DNA of 6,030 nt from CAYVTV01 sp964454295 (lineage in GTDB: Bacteria; Bacteroidota; Bacteroidia; Bacteroidales; GCA-2748055), in the NCBI GenBank assembly GCA_964454295.1, contig CAYVTV010000242.1, positions 1-6,030 of the forward strand, written 5' to 3'. The translations under genes were made by a program, and so were the position numbers. Of this stretch, positions 1 through 6,030 are shown piece by piece (within the stretch, counting starts at the first letter, position 1; every line of letters starts with the position of its first letter). The notes below the pieces were generated by a model. It had not been told where the DNA came from and did not search any database. It saw only the letters and a list, made by a program, of their open reading frames with translations.

Positions 1-600
1 GAACTTAATATGTATATTCTACCCGTTGATATATCAAAGTCTGCTTCGCATTATGAGAAGATATACCTTGATCTGGTTACAGGAATTAAGAAAATCATTA
101 CTATACCGGTAATTATTAAACTGGGCCCGTATTTTACCAGTCTTTGCCACGTAGTAAACGGATTATACATGCGTGAGGCTGATGCTGTGGTGCTTTTTAA
201 TCGTTATTATGAACCGGATATTAATCTGGAGGACATGAAATTTGGTGCAGCGGAGGTGTTTAGTTCTCCTGCCGATATAAGAAATACCCTTCGATGGATA
301 GGGATCATTTCAAGCCATGTTAAAGAAATTGACATTGCTGCTTCCACAGGAGTGCATTCAGGTGAATCTGCAGTAAAACTTATACTTGCCGGAGCAAAAG
401 CAGTGCAGGTATGCTCGGTTCTATACAGGAAAGGACCTGATTTTCTTGCAGAAATGATTGATAAATTTGAGGAATGGATGATAAAGAATAAATACGCCAA
501 TGTATCAGAATTCTGCGGGAAGATGAATTATTCAAATATCCCTGATCCGGCCGTTTATGAGAGGGCTCAATTCATGAAGTATTTTTCCTCTCATCAATAA
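1..600 (+). CDS. Dihydroorotate dehydrogenase-like flavoprotein, C-terminal part (5' end outside window)
   Basis: The frame is open from base 1 (Glu-Leu-Asn, then the Met at base 10), so that Met is internal and the true start lies upstream. About 199 residues are present, compared with roughly 310-340 for the family. The fragment is the C-terminal two-thirds of a FMN-binding TIM barrel of the class 1 dihydroorotate dehydrogenase type. Counting from the Met at base 10, visible marks are IKLGPYF (Lys37), VVLFNRYYEPD (Asn64), the phosphate-binding strands STGVHSGES (112-120) and VQVCSVLYRKG (132-142), and the C-terminal ERAQFMKY. By my recollected alignment to class 1 enzymes, Lys37 and Asn64 match the conserved active-site Lys and Asn. 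The usual ELNLSCPN motif with the catalytic Cys is replaced here by ELNMYILPVD. This variant is typical of proteins annotated 'dihydroorotate dehydrogenase-like' in Bacteroidota, so classical pyrimidine synthesis activity is doubtful. The gene converges on the HEAT-like gene and overlaps it by 7 bases. Confidence 0.92.
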   Translation, partial: ELNMYILPVDISKSASHYEKIYLDLVTGIKKIITIPVIIKLGPYFTSLCHVVNGLYMREADAVVLFNRYYEPDINLEDMKFGAAEVFSSPADIRNTLRWIGIISSHVKEIDIAASTGVHSGESAVKLILAGAKAVQVCSVLYRKGPDFLAEMIDKFEEWMIKNKYANVSEFCGKMNYSNIPDPAVYERAQFMKYFSSHQ

Positions 601-1130
601 ATACCGTCAGACCTGTCCAGCATTTCAATTAAAGTAACAATAAGCTTCTTTCTGCAGACATCTTTATCTCTGCCAGCCAGGGATGTCTCTTTAAGTGAAG
701 CAATTAAAGTCTGTTTCTCAATGATCCCCAGCAGGTGAAAATTTTCTTCTATTACACTATATGCTTCAATAGCGACATTTAATTCGTCTTCTATAAGGAT
801 ATTTACAAACAGACTAATATAAGGAGAGAAGTCCAGTCCGTTTTGCCAGCAGGATGAAACAAGGTAATTGAAATCTTTTTTCCCTCTGTATCTGGTTAAT
901 GCTTCAACCAATACGGGTATGGCTTCATGGTCTTTAATGTCATTCAAGATTTGGAAAGCTTCTGAGCGATATTGCTCTGATGCGTCATTGAAAATAAAGG
1001 AAATGAATTCGGTAAGGATATCTGCATTACCATAGATACGTATCTCTTCAAGGGCTTCTTTTACCCGGGTTTCAATACCTGAGTTAAGTGCGTTAATGAT
1101 AGCAGCGTTTCTTATATGTCGTGAATCCAT
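594..1130 (-). CDS. HEAT-like helical repeat protein, cytoplasmic
   Basis: This is a 178-residue protein with no signal peptide or membrane segment, made of consecutive amphipathic helix pairs. Examples are residues 22-46 (RVKEALEEI ... ILTEFISFIF), 53-80 (QYRSEAFQIL ... AIPVLVEALTR), 104-130 (YISLFVNILIEDELNVAIEAYSVIEEN) and 137-171. The 'EAIPVLVEAL' helix is a typical HEAT/armadillo B helix. The segment SSCWQNGLDFSPYISLFV (92-109) resembles a conserved stretch I recall from uncharacterised Bacteroidota HEAT-like proteins. No catalytic motif is visible, and the likely role is a protein-binding scaffold (inference). The ATG overlaps the stop of the upstream TPR gene by one base (TAATG on the minus strand) and no Shine-Dalgarno is seen, so translation is probably coupled. 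The 3' end overlaps the convergent dehydrogenase-like gene by 7 bases, leaving no room for an intergenic terminator. Confidence 0.82.
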   Translation of the reverse strand: MDSRHIRNAAIINALNSGIETRVKEALEEIRIYGNADILTEFISFIFNDASEQYRSEAFQILNDIKDHEAIPVLVEALTRYRGKKDFNYLVSSCWQNGLDFSPYISLFVNILIEDELNVAIEAYSVIEENFHLLGIIEKQTLIASLKETSLAGRDKDVCRKKLIVTLIEMLDRSDGIY

Positions 1131-2350
1131 TAAAATAAAGATTTACAATGCTTTTGCAGATATTCGTCTGCTTCAAAAACACCCATTTGTTTGGCTCTTT
1201 CAAAGCAAAAACAAGCTTCAGCAATGTTGCCAATATTCAGGTCCGCTATTCCTTTATTCAGATAAGTTTTTGGATTATCAGGGTTAATATCCAGCGCCAT
1301 GCTGAAATCATTGGATGCATACCTGTAAGTTCTGGTACGCAGAAAAGTTTCACCCCGTGCTTCAAAGTACTCAGATTTTGATTTATCAATCTGAAGTGCT
1401 TTGTTAAAACATTCCAATGCATTTAAGTATTTTTGATTTGAAAAGTGCAGCATCCCGAATCGATACCAGGCTGAATGATCTTCAGGCAAATAGAAGAGAT
1501 AAAACTTCATGTCCTCTATGGCAGGTTCATATAAACCGGTGTGATTTTTTGCCTCCGCTCTCAGCAGATAAAGTTGTATTCGGTAAGGGTCAGCTTTAAG
1601 GACGGTCTCATAATCTTCAAGTGCAGATTTATATTTACCCTGTTTCATACTCAAATCAGCCCTCAGGGCAATCAGTTCCATATTCCTCCTGTCTCCTTCA
1701 ATAGCCCTGTTTACATCATCAAAAGCCATTTTATAATTATTCATTAACGAATAAACAATTGATCTTTTGGCATATAATGGAGATTTTCTAAAGCTTTTAT
1801 TTAAGTTTTCATTTAAGAGAGCCAGGGCTTCAGGTAATTTACCTGAACTTATAAGATAATCTGCTTCAGAAAGAATATTATCAAAGCTTGAATAGTAGGA
1901 ATAATTTTTCCAAAACACTTTCCATGTATTCTCATTTTCGAGTTTTTGCAGATCTTTATCCAATAGTACTACTCTTTCCGGTTCTTTATATCCTGATTTC
2001 AGGTTAATTTCCAGGTATTCAAGGGCTTTATCAGTATCCCCTGCCATTGCATATACCTTCGCCAACCAGAAGGATGCAGAGCCTTTACCGGACTTCTCCG
2101 CTTTAAGAAACTCATTAATTGCCATTTCCGGTTGCCCTGATTCGAGGAGGGCAATACCGTAATATATAAATGAAGAAGGATAATGTTTCATTGCATCAGG
2201 GGAGATGTTAAAATAATTTATTGCGGTATCATATTTCTGAAATTTCCAGGCAACCAATCCTTTCAGCAAATTATGATCGGGTTTTCCCTGACTGAAAACA
2301 TTACTGATGAATATGGACAGTAAAAGCGGTAATATATATTTACAATTCAT
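1130..2350 (-). CDS. Exported tetratricopeptide repeat (TPR) protein
   Basis: The protein has 406 residues. Residues 1-20 form a signal peptide (short basic start, hydrophobic ILPLLLSIFI core) with a probable signal peptidase I site VFS|QG. This would leave an N-terminal Gln, as is frequent in exported Bacteroidota proteins. No lipobox Cys is present, so it should be soluble in the periplasm or further out. The mature part is TPR helix pairs: about 30-48, 60-86, 92-118, 158-185, 190-218, 224-252, 258-286, 292-320, 326-354 and 360-388. The clearest are YKSALEDYETVLKADP (240-255) and YLNALECFNKALQIDK (308-323). The segment LQKLENENTWKVFW (134-147) interrupts the array and matches a non-TPR insert often seen in such proteins. 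The end, IAEACFCFERAKQMGVFEAD with a following Cys402, is the usual Bacteroidota last-TPR signature. The function is presumably protein binding or assembly; the partner is unknown. The gene starts 12 bases after the cargo gene stop. Confidence 0.9.
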   Translation of the reverse strand: MNCKYILPLLLSIFISNVFSQGKPDHNLLKGLVAWKFQKYDTAINYFNISPDAMKHYPSSFIYYGIALLESGQPEMAINEFLKAEKSGKGSASFWLAKVYAMAGDTDKALEYLEINLKSGYKEPERVVLLDKDLQKLENENTWKVFWKNYSYYSSFDNILSEADYLISSGKLPEALALLNENLNKSFRKSPLYAKRSIVYSLMNNYKMAFDDVNRAIEGDRRNMELIALRADLSMKQGKYKSALEDYETVLKADPYRIQLYLLRAEAKNHTGLYEPAIEDMKFYLFYLPEDHSAWYRFGMLHFSNQKYLNALECFNKALQIDKSKSEYFEARGETFLRTRTYRYASNDFSMALDINPDNPKTYLNKGIADLNIGNIAEACFCFERAKQMGVFEADEYLQKHCKSLF

Positions 2351-2362
2351 TTTCTTGGGTTG

Positions 2363-4993
2363 TCAATCTGGATTAATAATAGCACCTTTTTCCGAATATA
2401 CATAAACAAATCCTGTTATGTTTCTGGGTTCAATACCTGTGAGTCGTTTTTCATATACATCACATATGTAATAATATACACCCTGGGAAACAAGGTCATC
2501 AGTATCTTTATGTTTGCCATCCCAGTTAATCAGAGGATCCGATGTTTCAAAAACCAGTTGACCCCAGCGGTTATAAATTTTCATGTCAATTTTTTCAACT
2601 TCCTGTGATTCTATGGGTCTGAGAATATCATTTATACCATCTCCGTTAGGACTGAAAACATTTGGAATCTTATAGGAGAAGCATTCATCAACACAGATTA
2701 CCGGAGAAGGAATACTTTCATTATGAAAGGAATCAATAGCAGTTACATAATAACAACCGGCGAGGGATTCATTCAGAAAATGCAGATAAACAGTATCCTC
2801 AGGGTTTAATGTGCTGTCAATTAAAGATGGAAGCATGTCAAGTTGTGGCCAGAAGTAAATATAATATTTTATCACATCATCAGCACAATAATTGTTTGGG
2901 TTTGTCCAGATAAGTCTGTTAAACATACTGTCACATATTGAAGATACGGATAACTGAGGGGGACAGGGAGGAAAAGTATCCCTTGGAGTTGCACACACCC
3001 TGTGGGAAATATTTTCAGTGTAATAGGCAGTATTACCTTCAACTCTGCTACCTCTGGATTTAATATAATAACAGTATTCAACTCCGTTACTCAGGTTCAT
3101 ATCTGTATATTCATACTGAGTGGTTGTATCGAGAGAATCATAGACTCCGAAAAGACTGTTTGAACGGTAAATTACATAATCATAATTTAGCCAGGGAACA
3201 TTGTTAATAAATTCCAGGTGTAACTGGTTATCCTGTTCTGTAATCAGGGGAAATAAGGTGGATGCAATTTCAGGCCTTCCGATTAAAAACCGGTTTAACG
3301 GTTCGTTGTTATACAGTTCAACTGAATAGGAATAGGGATAAATCAATGTATTTATCCCTGTATCAAGGTAAGTGGTATCATTAAGATCATCGGTCTGGAA
3401 GCTCCCCGTTTGAGATAAATTTTGTCCCCACAGGTTATCACTGCGATAAATAATGTATTCGTAAGGTCCATTAGCCGGAATGGTATCCAGGTCTTTTGGT
3501 TTTATCCACGAAACAAACACAGATCCGTTGGAAGGGTCATGATCAGTAACAGAGGTATTTAATAAAAAAGGTGCTCCCGGACTGAGGGTAGAGCATACTT
3601 CATCTGACGGGTAGCTTTCAGATCCATCCGGATAAATGGCTGTAACTCTGTAGCAATATCTGATTCCCTGTAATAATCCTGTTCCCTGGTTGTTATCATT
3701 GAAGACCGTTTCGTTAACAGGTTTGGTTGTGCCAACTTTAATGAAACCGGTATATGCAGGAAGGCCATATGTACAGGAGTCAACAATATATCCTGATTCA
3801 CCTTCCCTCCGGTAAATATTATATCCGGTTGCGTTATTGCAGCGGGTTTGATCCCATGAGACCCTTATGGATGAACTGGAGGGTAACAAATCCGGATTTT
3901 CAGGGGCAGGGCCGATCACGTTTATCTGCATATTATCAATATCAAACAGAACAAACTCAGGATGAACATCTTCCGTTTTTACCACTACCTGGTAGGGCTG
4001 ATACCTTACATGTTCACAGGCCGTTTGCCATATAAACTTACTGGTTATGTTTCCGGGTTCAGAAAGGATGAGTGAATCCCTTGCAGGACTAATATTTACG
4101 GCATAAGGCCCGCCTGTAATAAAATGCTTCATTCCGTCATTATCAGGATCAGTGCCGGTAATGAGATATTCAATTTTCTGTCCGGCTTCAACACATAAAG
4201 AAGGCAGGGAATCATTCAGCGGGGGATTATTGGTAGTACTGTACACTTCAATTTGCATATCTCTTACAATATTTCCTATTTTAACTCCGCTTCTCCATTC
4301 TTCAATATTCATGGCGATGTTATAAATACCGGTATCTACCGGTGTATTCCACACCAGGTCGCCGTTTATGGAATTAACATAGAGGCTGTCACTTGCAGCA
4401 GGGAGACTGTAGTCTTTAATAGGCTGACCGTTATATTCCGTACACACCGATAAACTATATGAGATACTGTCGCCATCAGGATCAAAGGCTGCAGGGTTAT
4501 GAATAAAAAGTTGTCCGAGCGCAGCTTTATCGTATGGAGGATTCAGCAATACAGGTGTGCTGTTCACTCCGATCCGGGGATTAATGGTAATAATTGTCTT
4601 GATGGAAAAATAAACATTTACGGAATTAGGAATATTTTTTACTCCGAAATTGCGGTTAGGATCCTGAACAACAATCTGATAGGTTCCTGGTCCGGGATAA
4701 GTATGCTGTGCTTTGTATATATTTCGTCTGTAAAAATTTGGCAATTGAAGAATATCAACACGGGGAGCAACTGAAGTTGAATTATCACCCCACACAACAT
4801 CCAGCTGACTGCGATCTGCGGCGCTAAGCGTGTAGGTGTATGTAGTGATGGTAATTTCAAAGGTCAGATCACTTATCTGGCGCATTGTTATTTCTCCGGC
4901 ACGATTGTGAGTGGCAGAACCAAAAGGGCCTGTCACATTCAATAAAAGAAAAACACCAATTATATTCCGAAACACCAGCTTGAGTTTATTCAT
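2363..4993 (-). CDS. Large multidomain secreted protein with T9SS type B (CHU_C) sorting domain
   Basis: The protein has 876 residues. Residues 1-27 look like a signal peptide (MNKLKLVFRN, then IIGVFLLLNV) with a probable cut GSA|THN. An N-terminal beta domain follows (28-140), starting THNRAGEIT and containing VVWGDNST and a PKD-like HTYPGPGTYQIVV. Two Ig/cadherin-like modules come next, about 145-252 (with FDPDGDSISYSL) and 255-360 (with GTDPDNDG). Four fibronectin-III-like modules follow, about 363-470, 472-580, 582-670 and 674-768, with B-strand Trp380, Trp496 and Trp696 and C-strand motifs such as YIIYRSDN and YVIYRSNS. Residues 774-876 are the CHU_C domain. The expected fate is Sec export, outer-membrane passage through the T9SS and display on or release from the cell surface. 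Ligand and function are unknown; no enzyme domain is visible, so adhesion or a structural role is an inference. The start codon lies inside the DUF6702-like gene (8-base overlap) and is preceded by GGGAGA. Confidence 0.92.
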   Translation of the reverse strand: MNKLKLVFRNIIGVFLLLNVTGPFGSATHNRAGEITMRQISDLTFEITITTYTYTLSAADRSQLDVVWGDNSTSVAPRVDILQLPNFYRRNIYKAQHTYPGPGTYQIVVQDPNRNFGVKNIPNSVNVYFSIKTIITINPRIGVNSTPVLLNPPYDKAALGQLFIHNPAAFDPDGDSISYSLSVCTEYNGQPIKDYSLPAASDSLYVNSINGDLVWNTPVDTGIYNIAMNIEEWRSGVKIGNIVRDMQIEVYSTTNNPPLNDSLPSLCVEAGQKIEYLITGTDPDNDGMKHFITGGPYAVNISPARDSLILSEPGNITSKFIWQTACEHVRYQPYQVVVKTEDVHPEFVLFDIDNMQINVIGPAPENPDLLPSSSSIRVSWDQTRCNNATGYNIYRREGESGYIVDSCTYGLPAYTGFIKVGTTKPVNETVFNDNNQGTGLLQGIRYCYRVTAIYPDGSESYPSDEVCSTLSPGAPFLLNTSVTDHDPSNGSVFVSWIKPKDLDTIPANGPYEYIIYRSDNLWGQNLSQTGSFQTDDLNDTTYLDTGINTLIYPYSYSVELYNNEPLNRFLIGRPEIASTLFPLITEQDNQLHLEFINNVPWLNYDYVIYRSNSLFGVYDSLDTTTQYEYTDMNLSNGVEYCYYIKSRGSRVEGNTAYYTENISHRVCATPRDTFPPCPPQLSVSSICDSMFNRLIWTNPNNYCADDVIKYYIYFWPQLDMLPSLIDSTLNPEDTVYLHFLNESLAGCYYVTAIDSFHNESIPSPVICVDECFSYKIPNVFSPNGDGINDILRPIESQEVEKIDMKIYNRWGQLVFETSDPLINWDGKHKDTDDLVSQGVYYYICDVYEKRLTGIEPRNITGFVYVYSEKGAIINPD
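2366..2674 (-). other. CHU_C / gliding-motility-associated C-terminal domain (T9SS type B signal)
   Basis: This is the domain-level entry for residues 774-876 of the large cargo. The family's hallmarks appear in order: IPNVFSPNGDGINDIL (776-791), MKIYNRWGQLVFET (804-817), WDGKHKDTD (824-832), GVYYYICDVYE (838-848) and a closing GFVYVYS strand (861-867). This matches PF13585/TIGR04131, known to direct proteins to the type IX secretion system. Type B cargo are often paired with a PorP/SprF-type outer-membrane protein; none is encoded in this window. Confidence 0.93.
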
Positions 4994-5483
4994 TTAAGTA
5001 TATCTCCCTTTCCGTTATTAAAATATTAAACCGATATCCCTTCTGATATCCTTTATTACTGATTATCACCAGATTTGTCTGGTCCGGGTAAATATCAAGA
5101 AAGATGGTATTTATAAGAAAAACACTTCTAACCGACTGCAAATTCCTTGCCGAAAAATACATCCAGATCGCTTCTTCGTTGGTCTCATTACCTGTGTAAT
5201 TCAATTGTATTTTTCGTTTTGTCCCTTTCATGATCACCAGGTTATCCTTCAAATACCTGTCAATAAGCGCTGCATGTTCCTCATTTCCGATCCTGTCCGG
5301 AGGTATTTCAATACTGAAGTTATGATAGATGGCCAGCTGAAGATCGTCCTTAAACAACTTTACAGCGATAATGCTTTCCTTCCCGGTTATTTCCAGATTT
5401 AATACTGATACATGAACAGGATGTGCTGTTAAGTATAAGTAACCAAGTAACAATAATGAACCTGTCAGGATAATTCTTCTCAC
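4986..5483 (-). CDS. DUF6702-like exported protein, first gene of the operon, GTG start
   Basis: The protein has 165 residues. Residues 1-20 form a signal peptide (MRRIILTGSLLLLGYLYLTA) with a likely cut before His21. The mature protein begins HPVHVSVLNLEI and continues as alternating beta strands, with FKDDLQLAI (44-52), IWMYF (106-110), the segment NTIFLDIYPDQTNLVII (125-141) and a final KGYRFNILI strand (148-156). The opening 'H-x-x-x-V-S-V', the 'F-x-DDL' motif and the 'DQTN' motif match the DUF6702 family as I know it, found mainly in Bacteroidota and of unknown function. The start is GTG at 5483-5481: an in-frame TAA lies five codons upstream, no ATG is available near the 5' end, and a promoter sits just before it. 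No lipobox is seen, so the product is probably periplasmic. Its 3' end overlaps the cargo gene start by 8 bases (ATGAATAA), indicating co-translation and perhaps a shared job with the cargo. Confidence 0.85.
   Translation of the reverse strand: MRRIILTGSLLLLGYLYLTAHPVHVSVLNLEITGKESIIAVKLFKDDLQLAIYHNFSIEIPPDRIGNEEHAALIDRYLKDNLVIMKGTKRKIQLNYTGNETNEEAIWMYFSARNLQSVRSVFLINTIFLDIYPDQTNLVIISNKGYQKGYRFNILITEREIYLNE
5003..5008 (-). promoter_or_regulatory. Shine-Dalgarno-like GGGAGA before the cargo gene
   Basis: On the minus strand GGGAGA lies nine bases before the ATG at 4993, inside the end of the DUF6702-like coding region. It supports this Met as the start of the large cargo protein. Bacteroidota rely only weakly on such sites, so coupling through the 8-base overlap may matter as much. 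Confidence 0.45.
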
Positions 5484-5502
5484 AACAAAAATTCTTTAAC
5501 TG

Positions 5503-5510
5503 CAAAGGTA
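5503..5510 (-). promoter_or_regulatory. Bacteroidota-type -7 promoter element (TACCTTTG) for the four-gene operon
   Basis: Read on the minus strand, TACCTTTG is an exact match to the TAnnTTTG -7 consensus used by the Bacteroidota primary sigma factor. It lies 19 bases before the GTG start codon of the DUF6702-like gene. The predicted transcription start is about 5496-5499, giving a short leader of roughly 13-16 bases. The matching -33 TTTG/TTG element is not clear: about 20 bases upstream the sequence reads AAAAGTGATC. It is the only good promoter candidate in the 105-base gap. Confidence 0.7.
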
Positions 5511-5588
5511 CAAAAAATAGAATTGATCACTTTTCCCTGATGCGACAATAACAACTGTTTACCGCCAGATTACATAGCATCAATATCC

Positions 5589-5933
5589 TTAATAATTACG
5601 CCTTTTCTTTTCCGGAAGTCCTGATAAAACAAGTTCATAGGAATCTTTTACCCATTCCAGTATCAGATTATCGGGGATGCTTCCATCTGTCAGAACAGTA
5701 TTCCAGTGTTTTTTGTTCATATGGTATCCGGGCAGGACAGAGGAGTATCTTTCCCTTAATTCAATGGCTGTTTCAGGATCACACTTGAGATTAACGCTAT
5801 TAAAGAGATCAATATCAGTAAGAGCAAATATTTTTCCTCCAACTTTAAAAACAAGAGTGCTCTCATCAAAGGGAAATTCTTCTGTTGTACCCTTGAGGGA
5901 AAGGCAGAAGTCTCTGAACATTTCAATATTCAT
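5589..5933 (-). CDS. MmcQ/YjbR family protein
   Basis: The protein has 114 residues, the normal full length for this family (YjbR, PF04237; CyaY-like fold). The match is strong along its whole length: N-terminal helix MNIEMFRDFCLSLKG, then TEEFPFDESTLVFKVGGKIF (17-36), FALTDIDLF (36-44), NLKCDPE (48-54), the signature PGYHMNKKHWNTV (68-80) and the C-terminal helix LILEWVKDSYELVLSGLP (90-107). Members are small cytoplasmic proteins, often called DNA-binding by analogy with the fold and with MmcQ of mitomycin clusters, but the biochemical role is not settled. The basic tail KKRRNY could contact nucleic acid (inference). The start at 5933 fits the family's usual N-terminus exactly. The gene is followed by a 105-base gap holding the next operon's promoter, so it is probably a separate unit. 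A near-match TACTATTTG lies five bases before the ATG but has one extra base relative to the -7 consensus. Confidence 0.93.
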   Translation of the reverse strand: MNIEMFRDFCLSLKGTTEEFPFDESTLVFKVGGKIFALTDIDLFNSVNLKCDPETAIELRERYSSVLPGYHMNKKHWNTVLTDGSIPDNLILEWVKDSYELVLSGLPEKKRRNY

Positions 5934-5959
5934 GCGTACAAATAGTATTTATGTTATTG

Positions 5960-6030
5960 TTAATTAGTGCTTGATAAGAAAACGCCAATAGCTGCGTTAT
6001 GCTCGCCTTCAAGACAGTCATTTACGTTTA
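5960..6030 (-). CDS. Possible 3' end of another minus-strand gene (unrecognised)
   Basis: A minus-strand frame is open from the window edge to a TAA at 5962-5960. It encodes about 22 residues ending EGEHNAAIGVFLSSTN. It would lie 26 bases upstream of the MmcQ/YjbR gene in the same direction. I do not recognise it, and three plus-strand frames are also open across 6000-6030, so the coding case is weak. It could equally be non-coding sequence or part of a repeat that extends beyond the window. Confidence 0.2.
   Translation of the reverse strand, partial: NVNDCLEGEHNAAIGVFLSSTN

Noticed and set aside
207..500. Minus-strand open frame of 97 codons inside the dehydrogenase-like gene
   Set aside because: It is the antisense shadow of a well-supported coding region, with no recognisable motif.
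656..688. Perfect 7-base inverted repeat AGACATC / GATGTCT with a 19-base loop, a possible terminator for the dehydrogenase-like gene
   Set aside because: It lies inside the HEAT-like coding region, has only a moderate stem and a long loop, and no T-run follows it.
3754..4035. Plus-strand open frame of 93 codons inside the large cargo gene
   Set aside because: It is antisense to a gene with clear domains, has no family resemblance, and the composition is explained by the opposite frame.
5538..5582. Inverted repeat TGATGC / GCATCA flanking 33 bases after the MmcQ/YjbR gene, a possible terminator
   Set aside because: The stem is only six bases with a long loop and no T-run on the minus strand, so it may be chance.
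5941..5949. TACTATTTG-like sequence just before the MmcQ/YjbR start as a promoter
   Set aside because: The spacing inside the element is one base longer than TAnnTTTG and it would place transcription start at or after the start codon.
5677..5967. Plus-strand open frame of 96 codons over the MmcQ/YjbR gene
   Set aside because: The minus-strand protein matches its family from end to end; the plus-strand translation looks like random sequence.
1..6030. CRISPR array, tRNA, rRNA, insertion sequence, phage or defence system
   Set aside because: No direct-repeat array, transposase, integrase, tRNA-like cloverleaf or known defence domain is visible, and coding regions fill nearly the whole window.

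Overview
The window looks like an ordinary chromosomal stretch of a Bacteroidota bacterium. The evidence is a type IX secretion (T9SS) cargo protein with a gliding-motility-type C-terminal (CHU_C) sorting domain, a DUF6702-like exported protein, a Bacteroidota-type dihydroorotate-dehydrogenase-like protein, an AT-rich composition, and a TAnnTTTG-type -7 promoter element (TACCTTTG). I see no RNA gene, CRISPR array, insertion sequence or phage gene. All the recognisable genes belong to known families.

Layout, left to right. Bases 1-600 (+) hold the C-terminal part of a dihydroorotate-dehydrogenase-like flavoprotein whose 5' end lies outside the window. It runs head-on into a four-gene cluster on the minus strand and overlaps the cluster's last stop codon by 7 bases. 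In transcription order the cluster is: a DUF6702-like exported protein (5483-4986, GTG start), an 876-residue multidomain T9SS cargo (4993-2363), an exported TPR protein (2350-1130) and a HEAT-like helical repeat protein (1130-594). The junctions are an 8-base overlap, a 12-base gap and a 1-base TAATG overlap, so the four are very probably one operon. A Bacteroidota-type promoter sits about 20 bases upstream of its first codon. Further right is a MmcQ/YjbR-family gene (5933-5589, minus), separated from the operon by 105 bases. The last 71 bases may hold the 3' end of one more minus-strand gene.

How the genes could work together: three of the four operon products carry N-terminal signal peptides and the largest ends in a type B T9SS sorting domain. 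The cluster therefore probably makes envelope or surface proteins, with a cytoplasmic helical-repeat protein translated last. The substrate or partner of the surface protein cannot be read from the sequence. The most notable points are the loss of the catalytic-cysteine motif in the dihydroorotate-dehydrogenase-like protein, the paired-cysteine pattern in three of the four fibronectin-like modules of the cargo, and the coupled mix of exported and cytoplasmic products.
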